From NCBI GenBank assembly GCA_051294375.1, contig JBJCIZ010000239.1, forward strand, positions 6,619,545-6,683,544: 64,000 nt of DNA. Reading direction: 5' to 3'. Position numbers and translations under genes: made by a program. The notes under the pieces were generated by a model. That model was given only the letters and a program-made list of their open reading frames with translations, made no database searches and was not told where the DNA came from. The DNA comes from Paraspadella gotoi (lineage: Eukaryota; Chaetognatha). Positions 61,001 through 64,000 of this stretch are shown here, one piece after another. How positions within the stretch are numbered: the stretch's first letter is position 1; the number at the start of each line of letters is the position of its first letter.

Positions 61001-62448
61001 TGGTGGACTAAAATCCATCAACCGTTCATCAGCGGCCATTGGTGCCGGAGGCAAGTCATTCGCCTCCCAACCCGAAGGTCCGGGGTTCTAGCCCGGTGGC
61101 CGCCTAGCAGTTAAGAGGGACGGGGACTGCTAAGAAGCTCAGGGACTGCTTATATTGAACGGTTCTGTCATTAACACATATAAATAATCACTGTCTCTTC
61201 AATCTAAAGTAGTACTAATTCGCTTTTGGTTTTTAAGGGTCATCTGAACAGACTAAGCTCCGAGCAAAAAAAAAAAGAAAATATTGAACAGAATAATTGT
61301 TATGAGTTAGTGATAGAACCGTTCAATGTAAGCACTAAGCAGTCCCTGAGCTACGGATCAGGCTGTAACCTTATGTTACAAGCGATAAAAAAGAAAAAGG
61401 AAACGAACTCACTTTTGCTGAGCATCAGGACGAAAAATGATCAAATCTTCCAAAGATCTTCGAACGCGTATGCTGCCGCCGTCGCTGCCGCCGCTGTCGC
61501 CAAACGCGGCGCCATAATCACGCCGACTCGAATCGCCGAGGAAAGCGGCGTCTCCGGCGTCGATATCGACGGCGCTGAATCCGGAAACGGCGCCGGACGA
61601 CGTCGCCGATTCGTCGGCAAAGACGAGACGCAAAATCGACCAGAGACTCAATTTGTTGAAAGTCGTCGCGGCGAGAAGAAAGAGAGAAATGAAGGAGACG
61701 ACGAGGAACTGGGGGGGAGGGGAGGAAAGGGGGGAAAGGGGGCGTAAGGGAGGGGAATTAAGGGGAAGGAGGAAAAGAGGAGGGGAGGAAAGGGAGGAGT
61801 CGGAGGGGAGGGAGGAAAAATAGGAGGAGGGTGGGAAAGAGGAATTGAAAAAGAAGTGTTAGTGAATGGGGGAATAAAGGTTGGACGAGTTGGAAAAGTT
61901 TTTGAATGAAGGAAAAAAGGTTAAATATAAATATATAAATATATAAATTTATAAATATATGGTTGGTGAATTGGAAAAAGGTTGATGAATGAATAAAACT
62001 TTTTTCAGTGATTTTTTAAAACTCATTTAAAGACTGACAGACCGAAAAGAGTTCGATTACGAATTTCTTTTGTGAAAATTAACAACGTCGCATTTAATAA
62101 AATTATCGAGCAAAATCTTTGTTTGTTTTCATTTTTAGCAATCTCGATATTCACGAGGCATTTCTTGTTTGCATTTAGCGAAGAGTTAACAACCGCGCCC
62201 ACCTTGACAAAACGACGCGTCTTTAAGATCTCGGTTAAAATATGGAAGAAAGATTAAAATTGAAGTTGATAAATCAATAATAAATAATAATAAAATATTA
62301 CTAAAATTAACTAAAACCTCTCTCACCTTCAAGACTTTTTTGCAAGCATCGCCCATCTCCAATTCGTTAAAAAGTTCGGCGGCGTCTTTTGGCTGTGGCG
62401 GCGCTGTAGCCGCGGCGTCGAACTCCGGCAGAAAACGCGGGACGGCGT
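38069..62448 (-). CDS. Chitin synthase (family 2 glycosyltransferase), multi-exon
   Basis: This is a membrane enzyme that polymerises N-acetylglucosamine from UDP-GlcNAc into chitin and extrudes it. Exons, in transcript order (high to low): 62327-62448, 61413-61708, [gap region], 55838-55892 (partial), 53747-53980, 53257-53383, 52198-52373, 51629-51736, 51091-51191, 50463-50604, 49639-49742, 49081-49234, 47077-47266, [uncertain near 46.2 kb], 45096-45174, 43957-44109, 42605-42800, 42002-42207, 41403-41441, 41215-41330, 40961-41057, 40610-40713, 40242-40348, 39990-40169, 39604-39758, [uncertain 39301-39404], 39056-39214, 38069-38217. Diagnostic motifs in order are [65 protein letters not shown] and SWGTRE, the order of metazoan chitin synthases. 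Splice phases agree at nearly every junction. The first Met is not found. The two most 5' exons are assigned by resemblance to the insect-type N-terminus and are less certain than the rest. Confidence 0.9.
38313..38699 (+). mobile_element. Family A TIR element, shorter copy
   Basis: Ends 'gtcggatctgc' (38313-38323) and 'gcagatccgac' (38689-38699). It includes 'cattcgatgttctgaca'-type blocks and 'gggggcggaccgatggaccg'. It lies in a chitin synthase intron. Confidence 0.65.
39301..39404 (-). CDS. Uncertain chitin synthase exon
   Basis: It lies between exons 39604-39758 and 39056-39214. Its donor (39300/39301) fits the phase of the next exon, but entry from the previous exon's GTGAGA donor (phase 0) hits a stop. 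Reading in the phase-matched frame gives [17 protein letters not shown]. Either a short exon is missed, a base is wrong, or this segment is not used. Confidence 0.3.
39513..39603. repeat. (CT)n abutting a chitin synthase donor
   Basis: CT repeat of about 85 bp begins immediately intronic to the 39604-39758 exon, so on the coding strand the GTGAGA donor runs straight into GAGAGA. Confidence 0.9.
39604..40348 (-). CDS. Chitin synthase exons: SWGTRE motif and C-terminal cytosolic region
   Basis: Exon 40242-40348 reads [19 protein letters not shown] then QSWGTREL, the conserved family motif. Exon 39990-40169 adds an acidic, Gly/Ser-rich stretch ([29 protein letters not shown]). Exon 39604-39758 has [16 protein letters not shown] and [14 protein letters not shown], matching the family's WL-D....G-FW--LI-KYL block. 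The donor for 39990 could be 3 bases away (39993). The Gly/Ser stretch is longer than I would expect at this site. Confidence 0.85.
40610..41441 (-). CDS. Chitin synthase exons: transmembrane cluster after QRRRW
   Basis: Four exons encode hydrophobic segments: [14 protein letters not shown] (41403-41441, 39 nt), [14 protein letters not shown] and [13 protein letters not shown] (41215-41330), [19 protein letters not shown] (40961-41057), and [16 protein letters not shown] (40610-40713). All follow polypyrimidine-AG acceptors. One junction is inconsistent: 40961-41057 ends in phase 1 at GTGAGT, but 40610-40713 reads only in phase 0. A one-base assembly error, perhaps in the T7 run, or an unseen micro-exon would explain it. 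Confidence 0.8.
41461..41580. repeat. (GA)n microsatellite, chitin synthase intron
   Basis: GA repeat of about 110 bp starts about 20 bp upstream of the 39-nt exon's acceptor side on the coding strand. Confidence 0.95.
42002..42207 (-). CDS. Chitin synthase catalytic exon with QRRRW; GC donor
   Basis: The exon encodes [37 protein letters not shown] and a following hydrophobic segment. QRRRW is the chain-binding and catalytic signature of processive family 2 synthases. The exon ends TCTCAG|GCAAGT, a classic GC-AG donor, and the phase (1) agrees with the next exon. Most family members have P after QRRRW-[VI]; here it is IMS. Confidence 0.93.
42340..42480. repeat. A-rich (GAAA)n tract in a chitin synthase intron
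   Basis: 'aaagaaagaaagaaag' units lie at about 42410-42475. There is no coding potential. Confidence 0.8.
42605..42800 (-). CDS. Chitin synthase catalytic exon with EDRW
   Basis: The exon reads [37 protein letters not shown] and [15 protein letters not shown]. Asp of EDRW is the general base in family 2 glycosyltransferases. It joins the previous exon in phase 1 to give ..WDYGKEFWLL, where the family usually has Y-AIGHW. The acceptor is unusual: a G-poor C10 run then 'tcgaaag'. Confidence 0.93.
43957..44109 (-). CDS. Chitin synthase catalytic exon: DAD and CGRTYPIG
   Basis: Together with the preceding exon it forms [20 protein letters not shown], whose Asp-x-Asp coordinates the metal and UDP-sugar, followed by [12 protein letters not shown] and [14 protein letters not shown]. 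The donor is GTAAGG. Confidence 0.93.
44140..44770 (-). repeat. 41-bp minisatellite in a chitin synthase intron, ~15 copies
   Basis: The unit starts 'gagagaaagagagggagcgg' and continues 'ttaagagtaaaagggtaaag'. Copies differ by single bases. It begins about 30 bp from the acceptor of exon 43957-44109. Confidence 0.92.
45096..45174 (-). CDS. Chitin synthase exon preceding the DAD motif
   Basis: It encodes [16 protein letters not shown] and DEHTYVLST, leading in phase 1 into the DAD exon. The acceptor 'ctttccag' and a GTAAAT donor are present. Confidence 0.88.
45602..45836. repeat. MITE-like element, TTAGGG-type interior
   Basis: Ends 'aaaagtgcccaattttaag' and 'gggagctttcggaaaatagtgcc' are inverse to each other and match the other copies. 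It lies inside a chitin synthase intron. Confidence 0.55.
45921..46010. repeat. (GA)n microsatellite
   Basis: A perfect GA run of about 85 bp in a chitin synthase intron. Confidence 0.97.
46150..46289 (-). CDS. Possible extra chitin synthase exon
   Basis: After 'atccctccag' the minus strand reads [19 protein letters not shown] and an acidic Ser/Glu stretch ([16 protein letters not shown]). Entry phase (one base after ..IDK of exon 47077-47266) is right, and an exon is required here because neighbouring phases (2 then 0) do not otherwise match. No good phase-0 donor is seen, so the 3' boundary is open. Later residues fall into AAC/GTT repeats. Confidence 0.4.
46411..46971 (+). mobile_element. 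Family A TIR element, complete-looking copy
   Basis: Ends 'gccggatctgc' (46411-46421) and 'gcggatccggc' (46961-46971) are inverse. The interior has 'gggtgggaccgatggaccgacaaag', a (ACAG)n run and 'aattaattaatt' filler, in the same orientation as 38313-38699. Confidence 0.7.
47077..47266 (-). CDS. Chitin synthase exon with RWSQ-MYM
   Basis: It encodes [49 protein letters not shown] and HVFFID. The TPYG-L-W and K-RWSQ-MYM patterns are the acceptor-side family signature upstream of DAD. The acceptor is 'ttcccag' and the donor GTGAGG. Confidence 0.92.
47640..47755. repeat. 12-bp tandem repeat 'acaactattaag', ~9 copies
   Basis: A perfect 12-bp array. The open frame of Thr-Ile-Lys repeats across it is an artefact. 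Confidence 0.95.
47925..48045. repeat. (CT)n microsatellite
   Basis: CT repeat with a few interruptions, in a chitin synthase intron. Confidence 0.95.
48180..49035. mobile_element. Two adjacent family B interspersed repeats
   Basis: 48190-48620 begins 'aaattggtacaaccaatggg' and ends 'tattggttgcaccaatttcg', inverse ends. The second, 48830-49035, shares 'tttcattgagag', 'gcctgtccaaattcagg' and 'gaatgaatggataatttttta'. No protein is encoded. Confidence 0.6.
49081..50604 (-). CDS. Chitin synthase exons: linker and start of the catalytic domain
   Basis: 50463-50604 follows the last N-terminal membrane segment and reads [20 protein letters not shown] and [13 protein letters not shown]. 49639-49742 reads [17 protein letters not shown], equivalent to the family's Y-C-TM-HE---EM block that opens the glycosyltransferase domain. 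49081-49234 reads [20 protein letters not shown] then [14 protein letters not shown]. All three junctions are in phase (1, then 0, then 1). The donor of 49639-49742 is a weak GTCGGT. Confidence 0.9.
50052..50142. repeat. (GA)n microsatellite
   Basis: A GA run of about 90 bp with one GATA interruption. Confidence 0.95.
51091..53980 (-). CDS. Chitin synthase exons: N-terminal membrane domain
   Basis: Five exons in phase: 53747-53980 ([16 protein letters not shown], then [19 protein letters not shown] and LDLKRTL), 53257-53383 ([32 protein letters not shown]), 52198-52373 ([34 protein letters not shown]), 51629-51736 ([27 protein letters not shown]) and 51091-51191 ([30 protein letters not shown]). 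They provide at least six hydrophobic segments in the arrangement of the insect-type N-terminal bundle. The acceptor before 51091-51191 is only 'attaaag' and its donor is GTCGCC, both weak. Confidence 0.85.
52811..53016 (-). mobile_element. tRNA-derived SINE, family D, copy 1
   Basis: Inverse of 61000-61175, with 'gaaccattcaatgtaag', 'tccctgagct.cggatcaggctgtaac', 'gaccaccgggctagaacccc' and 'gatgaacggttg' shared. The element carries a B-box-like GGTTCTAGCCC on its own sense strand. It lies in the chitin synthase intron between exons 52198-52373 and 53257-53383. Confidence 0.7.
53505..53735 (-). mobile_element. SINE-like element, family C, copy 2
   Basis: Inverse of 36160-36440 with about 75-80% similarity by eye. 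It ends about 10 bp from the donor of chitin synthase exon 53747-53980, so its insertion nearly touches the splice site. Confidence 0.6.
54180..54715 (+). CDS. Unrecognised open frame inside a chitin synthase intron
   Basis: A plus-strand frame is open from about 54220 to 54715 ([36 protein letters not shown], then Arg/Glu-rich). Composition is mixed rather than repeat-like in the first two thirds. No start, splice site or family can be supported. It could be a remnant of a mobile element or chance. Confidence 0.15.
55719..55786. other. Assembly gap (N run)
   Basis: A run of 68 N followed by an eight-G run. It lies 50 bp downstream (coding sense) of the partial chitin synthase exon. Confidence 0.99.
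55838..55892 (-). CDS. Partial chitin synthase exon cut by a gap
   Basis: The minus strand reads [18 protein letters not shown] and ends at a GTAAGT donor in phase 1, which matches exon 53747-53980 exactly. The 5' part is lost in the N run at 55893-55917. Confidence 0.65.
55893..55917. other. Assembly gap (N run)
   Basis: A run of 25 N between the partial chitin synthase exon and the left arm of the inverted repeat. Confidence 0.99.
55920..56416. repeat. ~170-bp inverted repeat around a 150-bp spacer
   Basis: Left arm 55920-56092 ('tgcattagttttttagcctt' to 'cttcacgacc') is the inverse of right arm 56239-56416 ('ggtcgtgaag' to 'ggctaaaaaaaactaatgca') with only a few substitutions and indels. 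The spacer is GC-rich at 56150-56232 while both arms are AT-rich. The left arm abuts a gap. Confidence 0.9.
56157..56232 (+). CDS. Exon-like segment inside the inverted repeat, resembling a chitin synthase membrane segment
   Basis: On the plus strand, after 'atttcgccggcag', the frame reads [19 protein letters not shown] then LWHGT. A hydrophobic segment followed by an acidic residue and L-RC-W is what chitin synthases have between their first membrane segment (here exon 61413-61708) and the next. That exon is otherwise missing from the gene, which is on the minus strand. The minus strand of the same bases reads [16 protein letters not shown] and then GTAACC, a weaker alternative. I infer an inversion or misassembly. 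Confidence 0.35.
56765..56838 (-). mobile_element. tRNA-like element with A and B boxes
   Basis: The minus strand has a good A box, TAGCAAGTTCGAGTGG (56815-56830), and a B-box-like GGTTCGGGTAA (56771-56781) with normal spacing. The flanks do not pair as an acceptor stem. I infer a SINE head or tRNA pseudogene rather than a tRNA gene. Confidence 0.45.
57019..59278 (-). CDS. Unrecognised four-exon gene, 122 aa
   Basis: Exons 59231-59278, 58893-58910, 57791-57858 and 57019-57253 all join in phase (0, 0, 2). Exon 1 starts with ATG (in-frame TAA just upstream) and reads [16 protein letters not shown] to a GTAAAT donor. Exon 2 is an 18-nt micro-exon (IYHWQK) with an excellent acceptor ('ttgtttgcag') and GTTAGT donor. 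Exon 3 reads [19 protein letters not shown]. Exon 4 reads [34 protein letters not shown] and LANDLSQIL, then passes through eight G to TAA at 57019. GFSRGG fits a G-x-S-x-G pattern, but nothing else supports a hydrolase. There is no signal peptide or membrane segment. It lies within the probable 5' intron of chitin synthase, same strand. I do not recognise the family. Confidence 0.5.
58013..58090. repeat. (CT)n microsatellite
   Basis: CT run in the intron between exons 2 and 3 of the unrecognised gene. Confidence 0.95.
58138..58268 (-). CDS. Possible additional exon of the unrecognised gene
   Basis: The minus strand reads [19 protein letters not shown] then SGEQES after a 'ctcgacag' acceptor-like site, in the phase needed after the micro-exon. 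No GT donor follows; a GC donor (GA|GCAAGA) is possible but gives the wrong phase for exon 3. The residues look like real protein, so it may be an alternative or damaged exon. Confidence 0.25.
59280..60830. other. AT-rich non-coding region with a gap
   Basis: No gene is seen. It holds T homopolymers (60210-60260), a short GA run at 60110-60150, an imperfect inverted repeat around 60510-60610 ('gcaatatgtaaattagatt' against 'aatctcatttgcatattgc') and an N run at 60681-60705. Confidence 0.5.
60681..60705. other. Assembly gap (N run)
   Basis: A run of 25 N in AT-rich sequence. Confidence 0.99.
60844..60962 (+). CDS. Possible terminal exon: Asp-rich run then IKPEP tail
   Basis: After 'ttatttaaaaacag' the plus strand reads [12 protein letters not shown], further Asp, then [19 protein letters not shown] and MA-stop. 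IKPE is a perfect sumoylation consensus and the tail looks like a transcription-factor C-terminus. However, the Asp run is GAC repeat, no upstream exon is found on this strand, and a SINE follows within 40 bp. Confidence 0.25.
60999..61178 (+). mobile_element. tRNA-derived SINE, family D, copy 2
   Basis: It reads 'aaaatccatcaaccgttcat', 'ggtgccggaggcaagtcatt', then the B-box-like 'ggttctagccc' and 'tagcagttaagagggacg', ending 'attgaacggttctgtcatta'. A third partial copy (inverse of the end) lies at about 61300-61388. Confidence 0.7.
61300..61388 (-). mobile_element. Family D SINE fragment
   Basis: 'agaaccgttcaatgtaagc', 'cagtccctgagctacggatc' and 'aggctgtaac' match the inverse of the end of copy 2 and the start of copy 1. 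It ends about 25 bp before the chitin synthase exon boundary at 61413. Confidence 0.65.
61413..62448 (-). CDS. Probable chitin synthase 5' exons: first membrane segment
   Basis: 62327-62448 reads [34 protein letters not shown] and ends phase 0 at GTGAGA. 61413-61708 follows 'ctccccccccag' and reads [18 protein letters not shown] then [14 protein letters not shown], an acidic Ser/Gly stretch, and [17 protein letters not shown] at GTGAGT (phase 2). A short V-K-LK then a membrane segment then S/N-K-[ST]-L is the layout of the insect-type chitin synthase N-terminus, which is why I join them to the gene. The acceptor of 62327-62448 is A-rich rather than pyrimidine-rich. If this assignment is wrong, they are a separate membrane-protein gene. 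Confidence 0.6.
61730..61830. repeat. G/A-rich pentamer repeat
   Basis: 'ggggaaggaggaaaagagga'-type units lie directly 5' (coding sense) of the exon 61413-61708 acceptor; on the minus strand they make a long C/T tract. Confidence 0.8.
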
Positions 62449-62755
62449 CTTTTTTTTTTAATTTTTAGTCCGAAATAAGAGAAAGAAAAGTCTTAACTAA
62501 AACGTCCTCATCTTTTTTTTTATTTTAGGGAAGCTTCGAATTTGGTCTAATCCTGAAAACGAGAGAGAGCAACGATCGGAAAGAATTCGCCAAGTTTTTA
62601 TTTTCGAAACAAAAAAACAAAAAAAAAGAGGGAAACGAAACAAAAAAATAAAAATCTGGAAACAAGAAGAAAAAAAGAGACAAAAAAGAAAAAAACCAAA
62701 AAACAGGGAGATAAAACTCGAGGAGAAAAAATTCCCCGAGTTTAGAGTCTCATAT

Positions 62756-62795
62756 GGCGAGTGGCTCGGAATCAGAATTGTGGAATCTTGGATTG

Positions 62796-62841
<46 letters not shown>

Positions 62842-62931
62842 AGACATCCTCGTCTTTGTCCTCATCGCAAAAGTCGTGGGACGAACAGGCAACCGGGATG
62901 ATTCCCGGTCATCGCTTGCTCTTTCTTTTTT
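62756..62931 (+). CDS. Low-confidence Ser-run ORF
   Basis: An ATG frame reads MASGSESELWNLGLAS, about 15 further Ser from TCG repeats, then KTSSSLSSSQKSWDEQATG and a stop. The opposite strand over the repeat is also open (Asp or Thr run). It may be coding in either direction, including an acidic N-terminal part of chitin synthase on minus, or neither. Confidence 0.2.
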
Positions 62932-63019
62932 AATTTAGAAAAAAGCAAGTAATCTGCTTTTTTTTAGGACTTCGCTTTTGTTCGTTTGTTCTTTTTTTTT
63001 TTAATAAGCTGCATCGAAA

Positions 63020-63230
63020 CATTCGATTCTGGGGAGGAGGAGGAGGAGGAGGAAGAGGAGGAGGACGACGACGACGACGGAGGCAACGACAATTGGAGGA
63101 TCCTGCAACTTTCAGCGAAAGAACATTGTTGTTTATTGTCGCTCGTCGGAGGGGGGTCGTCTTCGTCGTCGTCGGCGTTGTCGTCGTCGTCGTTCGTCGT
63201 CCTTGTTTGTCGGCGAGGATGTGAAAAGTG
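63020..63230. repeat. Trinucleotide repeats (GGA)n, (GAC)n and (GTC)n
   Basis: GGA/GAC runs (63040-63080) and GTC runs (63158-63200) on the plus strand keep frames open on both strands. No gene is called, although the region lies where the chitin synthase start would be expected. Confidence 0.7.
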
Positions 63231-63411
63231 AATATCTCTCTCTCTCTCTCTCTTTTCATTTTGCACCAAATTTTTCGATTCATTTTTGACCGAAATTAAA
63301 TATAAGTTTGTATTTTGAGTACTAATGTTGATAACCAGAATGTTGTGGCGGAAATAAATATATTTATTTGCATGGGCGTATAATTTCAGTGCTCAACCAT
63401 TTTAGATTCTT

Positions 63412-63501
<90 letters not shown>

Positions 63502-63502
63502 C
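63412..63502. repeat. (CT)n microsatellite
   Basis: A CT run with TTCT interruptions. Confidence 0.95.
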
Positions 63503-63739
63503 CCTGTTAATCGTTCTTCTTAACAATTGCTATCGCGTCTTGACCAGGTTTTCATCGAGTCGCCTGGCGTCACAAAACACGCTGTGTCACAGAGCTCAGC
63601 GGAAGTGACGTCAAAAAAGTGAAAAAGTCGATTAAGTCGACGTCACTTGGCGGCGGAAAAAGAAAAATTGAATCCTTGTCAAACAAAATGGAATCGAAGA
63701 CGAAGCACAAAAGTCAAGAAAGAAAAGATCATGACGAAG

Positions 63740-63754
63740 CCTTTCTTTCTTTTT

Positions 63755-63786
<32 letters not shown>

Positions 63787-64000
63787 GCTTTCTTGCTTTC
63801 TTGCTTTCTTTCTTTTTTCTTTTTTTAATTTAATCTCTTTCTTTTTATTTCATTTTATTATTTCTTTCCTACTTGTTTTTGTTTTGATTTTTTCTAGTTA
63901 TTTTTTTTCTTTCTCTTTATTTATTTCCTTCTCTCTTTTTTTCTTTCTTTTTTTCTTTTTATTTTTGAAATCATTTTATTTTTTTTCATTTAAGCTTTGC
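63740..64000. repeat. (CTTT)n and T-rich tract at the window end
   Basis: 'ctttctttctttctttcttt' and GCTT variants lie at about 63742-63815, then T-rich sequence to the end. No gene is present. Confidence 0.9.

Overview
This window is eukaryotic nuclear DNA from an invertebrate animal. It has spliced genes with GT-AG introns, very AT-rich non-coding DNA, islands of GC-rich exon sequence, hundreds of bases of (GA)n/(CT)n, tRNA-derived SINEs and MITE-like inverted-repeat elements. A metazoan-type chitin synthase, a PRDM8 orthologue and a heterotrimeric G-protein gamma subunit point to a bilaterian invertebrate. A lophotrochozoan is plausible, but the sequence alone does not prove it. Four runs of N mark assembly gaps.

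Layout. 1-12 kb is mostly repeats: a local duplication, GA/CT tracts, MITE-like elements with TTAGGG-like interiors, and an AT-rich 20-bp satellite. At 12.07-12.84 kb on the minus strand is a small unrecognised two-exon gene whose frame breaks. At 12.92-14.28 kb is a 1.36-kb element with about 140-bp inverted termini around decayed, possibly DIRS-like coding sequence. PRDM8 lies at 16.96-22.14 kb (+) in four recognised coding exons: a split PR domain, a first zinc finger, a long Ala/Pro/Ser/His-rich linker, and the two diagnostic C-terminal fingers. At 24.27-26.0 kb is a roughly ten-copy minisatellite. 26-34.7 kb is repeats and SINE-like elements. A G-gamma gene (69 aa, CaaX-type end) lies at 34.7-36.65 kb (+).

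From 38.07 kb to at least 53.98 kb, probably to 62.45 kb, on the minus strand is a chitin synthase of more than 17 exons. It carries the family motifs [37 protein letters not shown] and SWGTRE, and almost every splice phase agrees. Its 5' part is disturbed by two gaps and a roughly 170-bp inverted repeat; a likely N-terminal membrane exon reads on the wrong strand inside that repeat. An apparent separate four-exon gene of 122 aa (57.02-59.28 kb, minus) sits within the probable 5' intron; I do not recognise it.

Functional picture. The recognised genes are unrelated in function: extracellular chitin synthesis, transcriptional control, and G-protein signalling. There is no operon-like organisation, CRISPR array or prokaryotic system. 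The most unusual structural observations are the inverted repeat holding a reversed exon-like segment, the intronic minisatellite that multiplies the G-gamma exon end with its splice donor, the inverted-terminal element at 12.9-14.3 kb, and the unrecognised nested gene. Gene identifications come from recognising conserved motifs by eye; no database search was possible.
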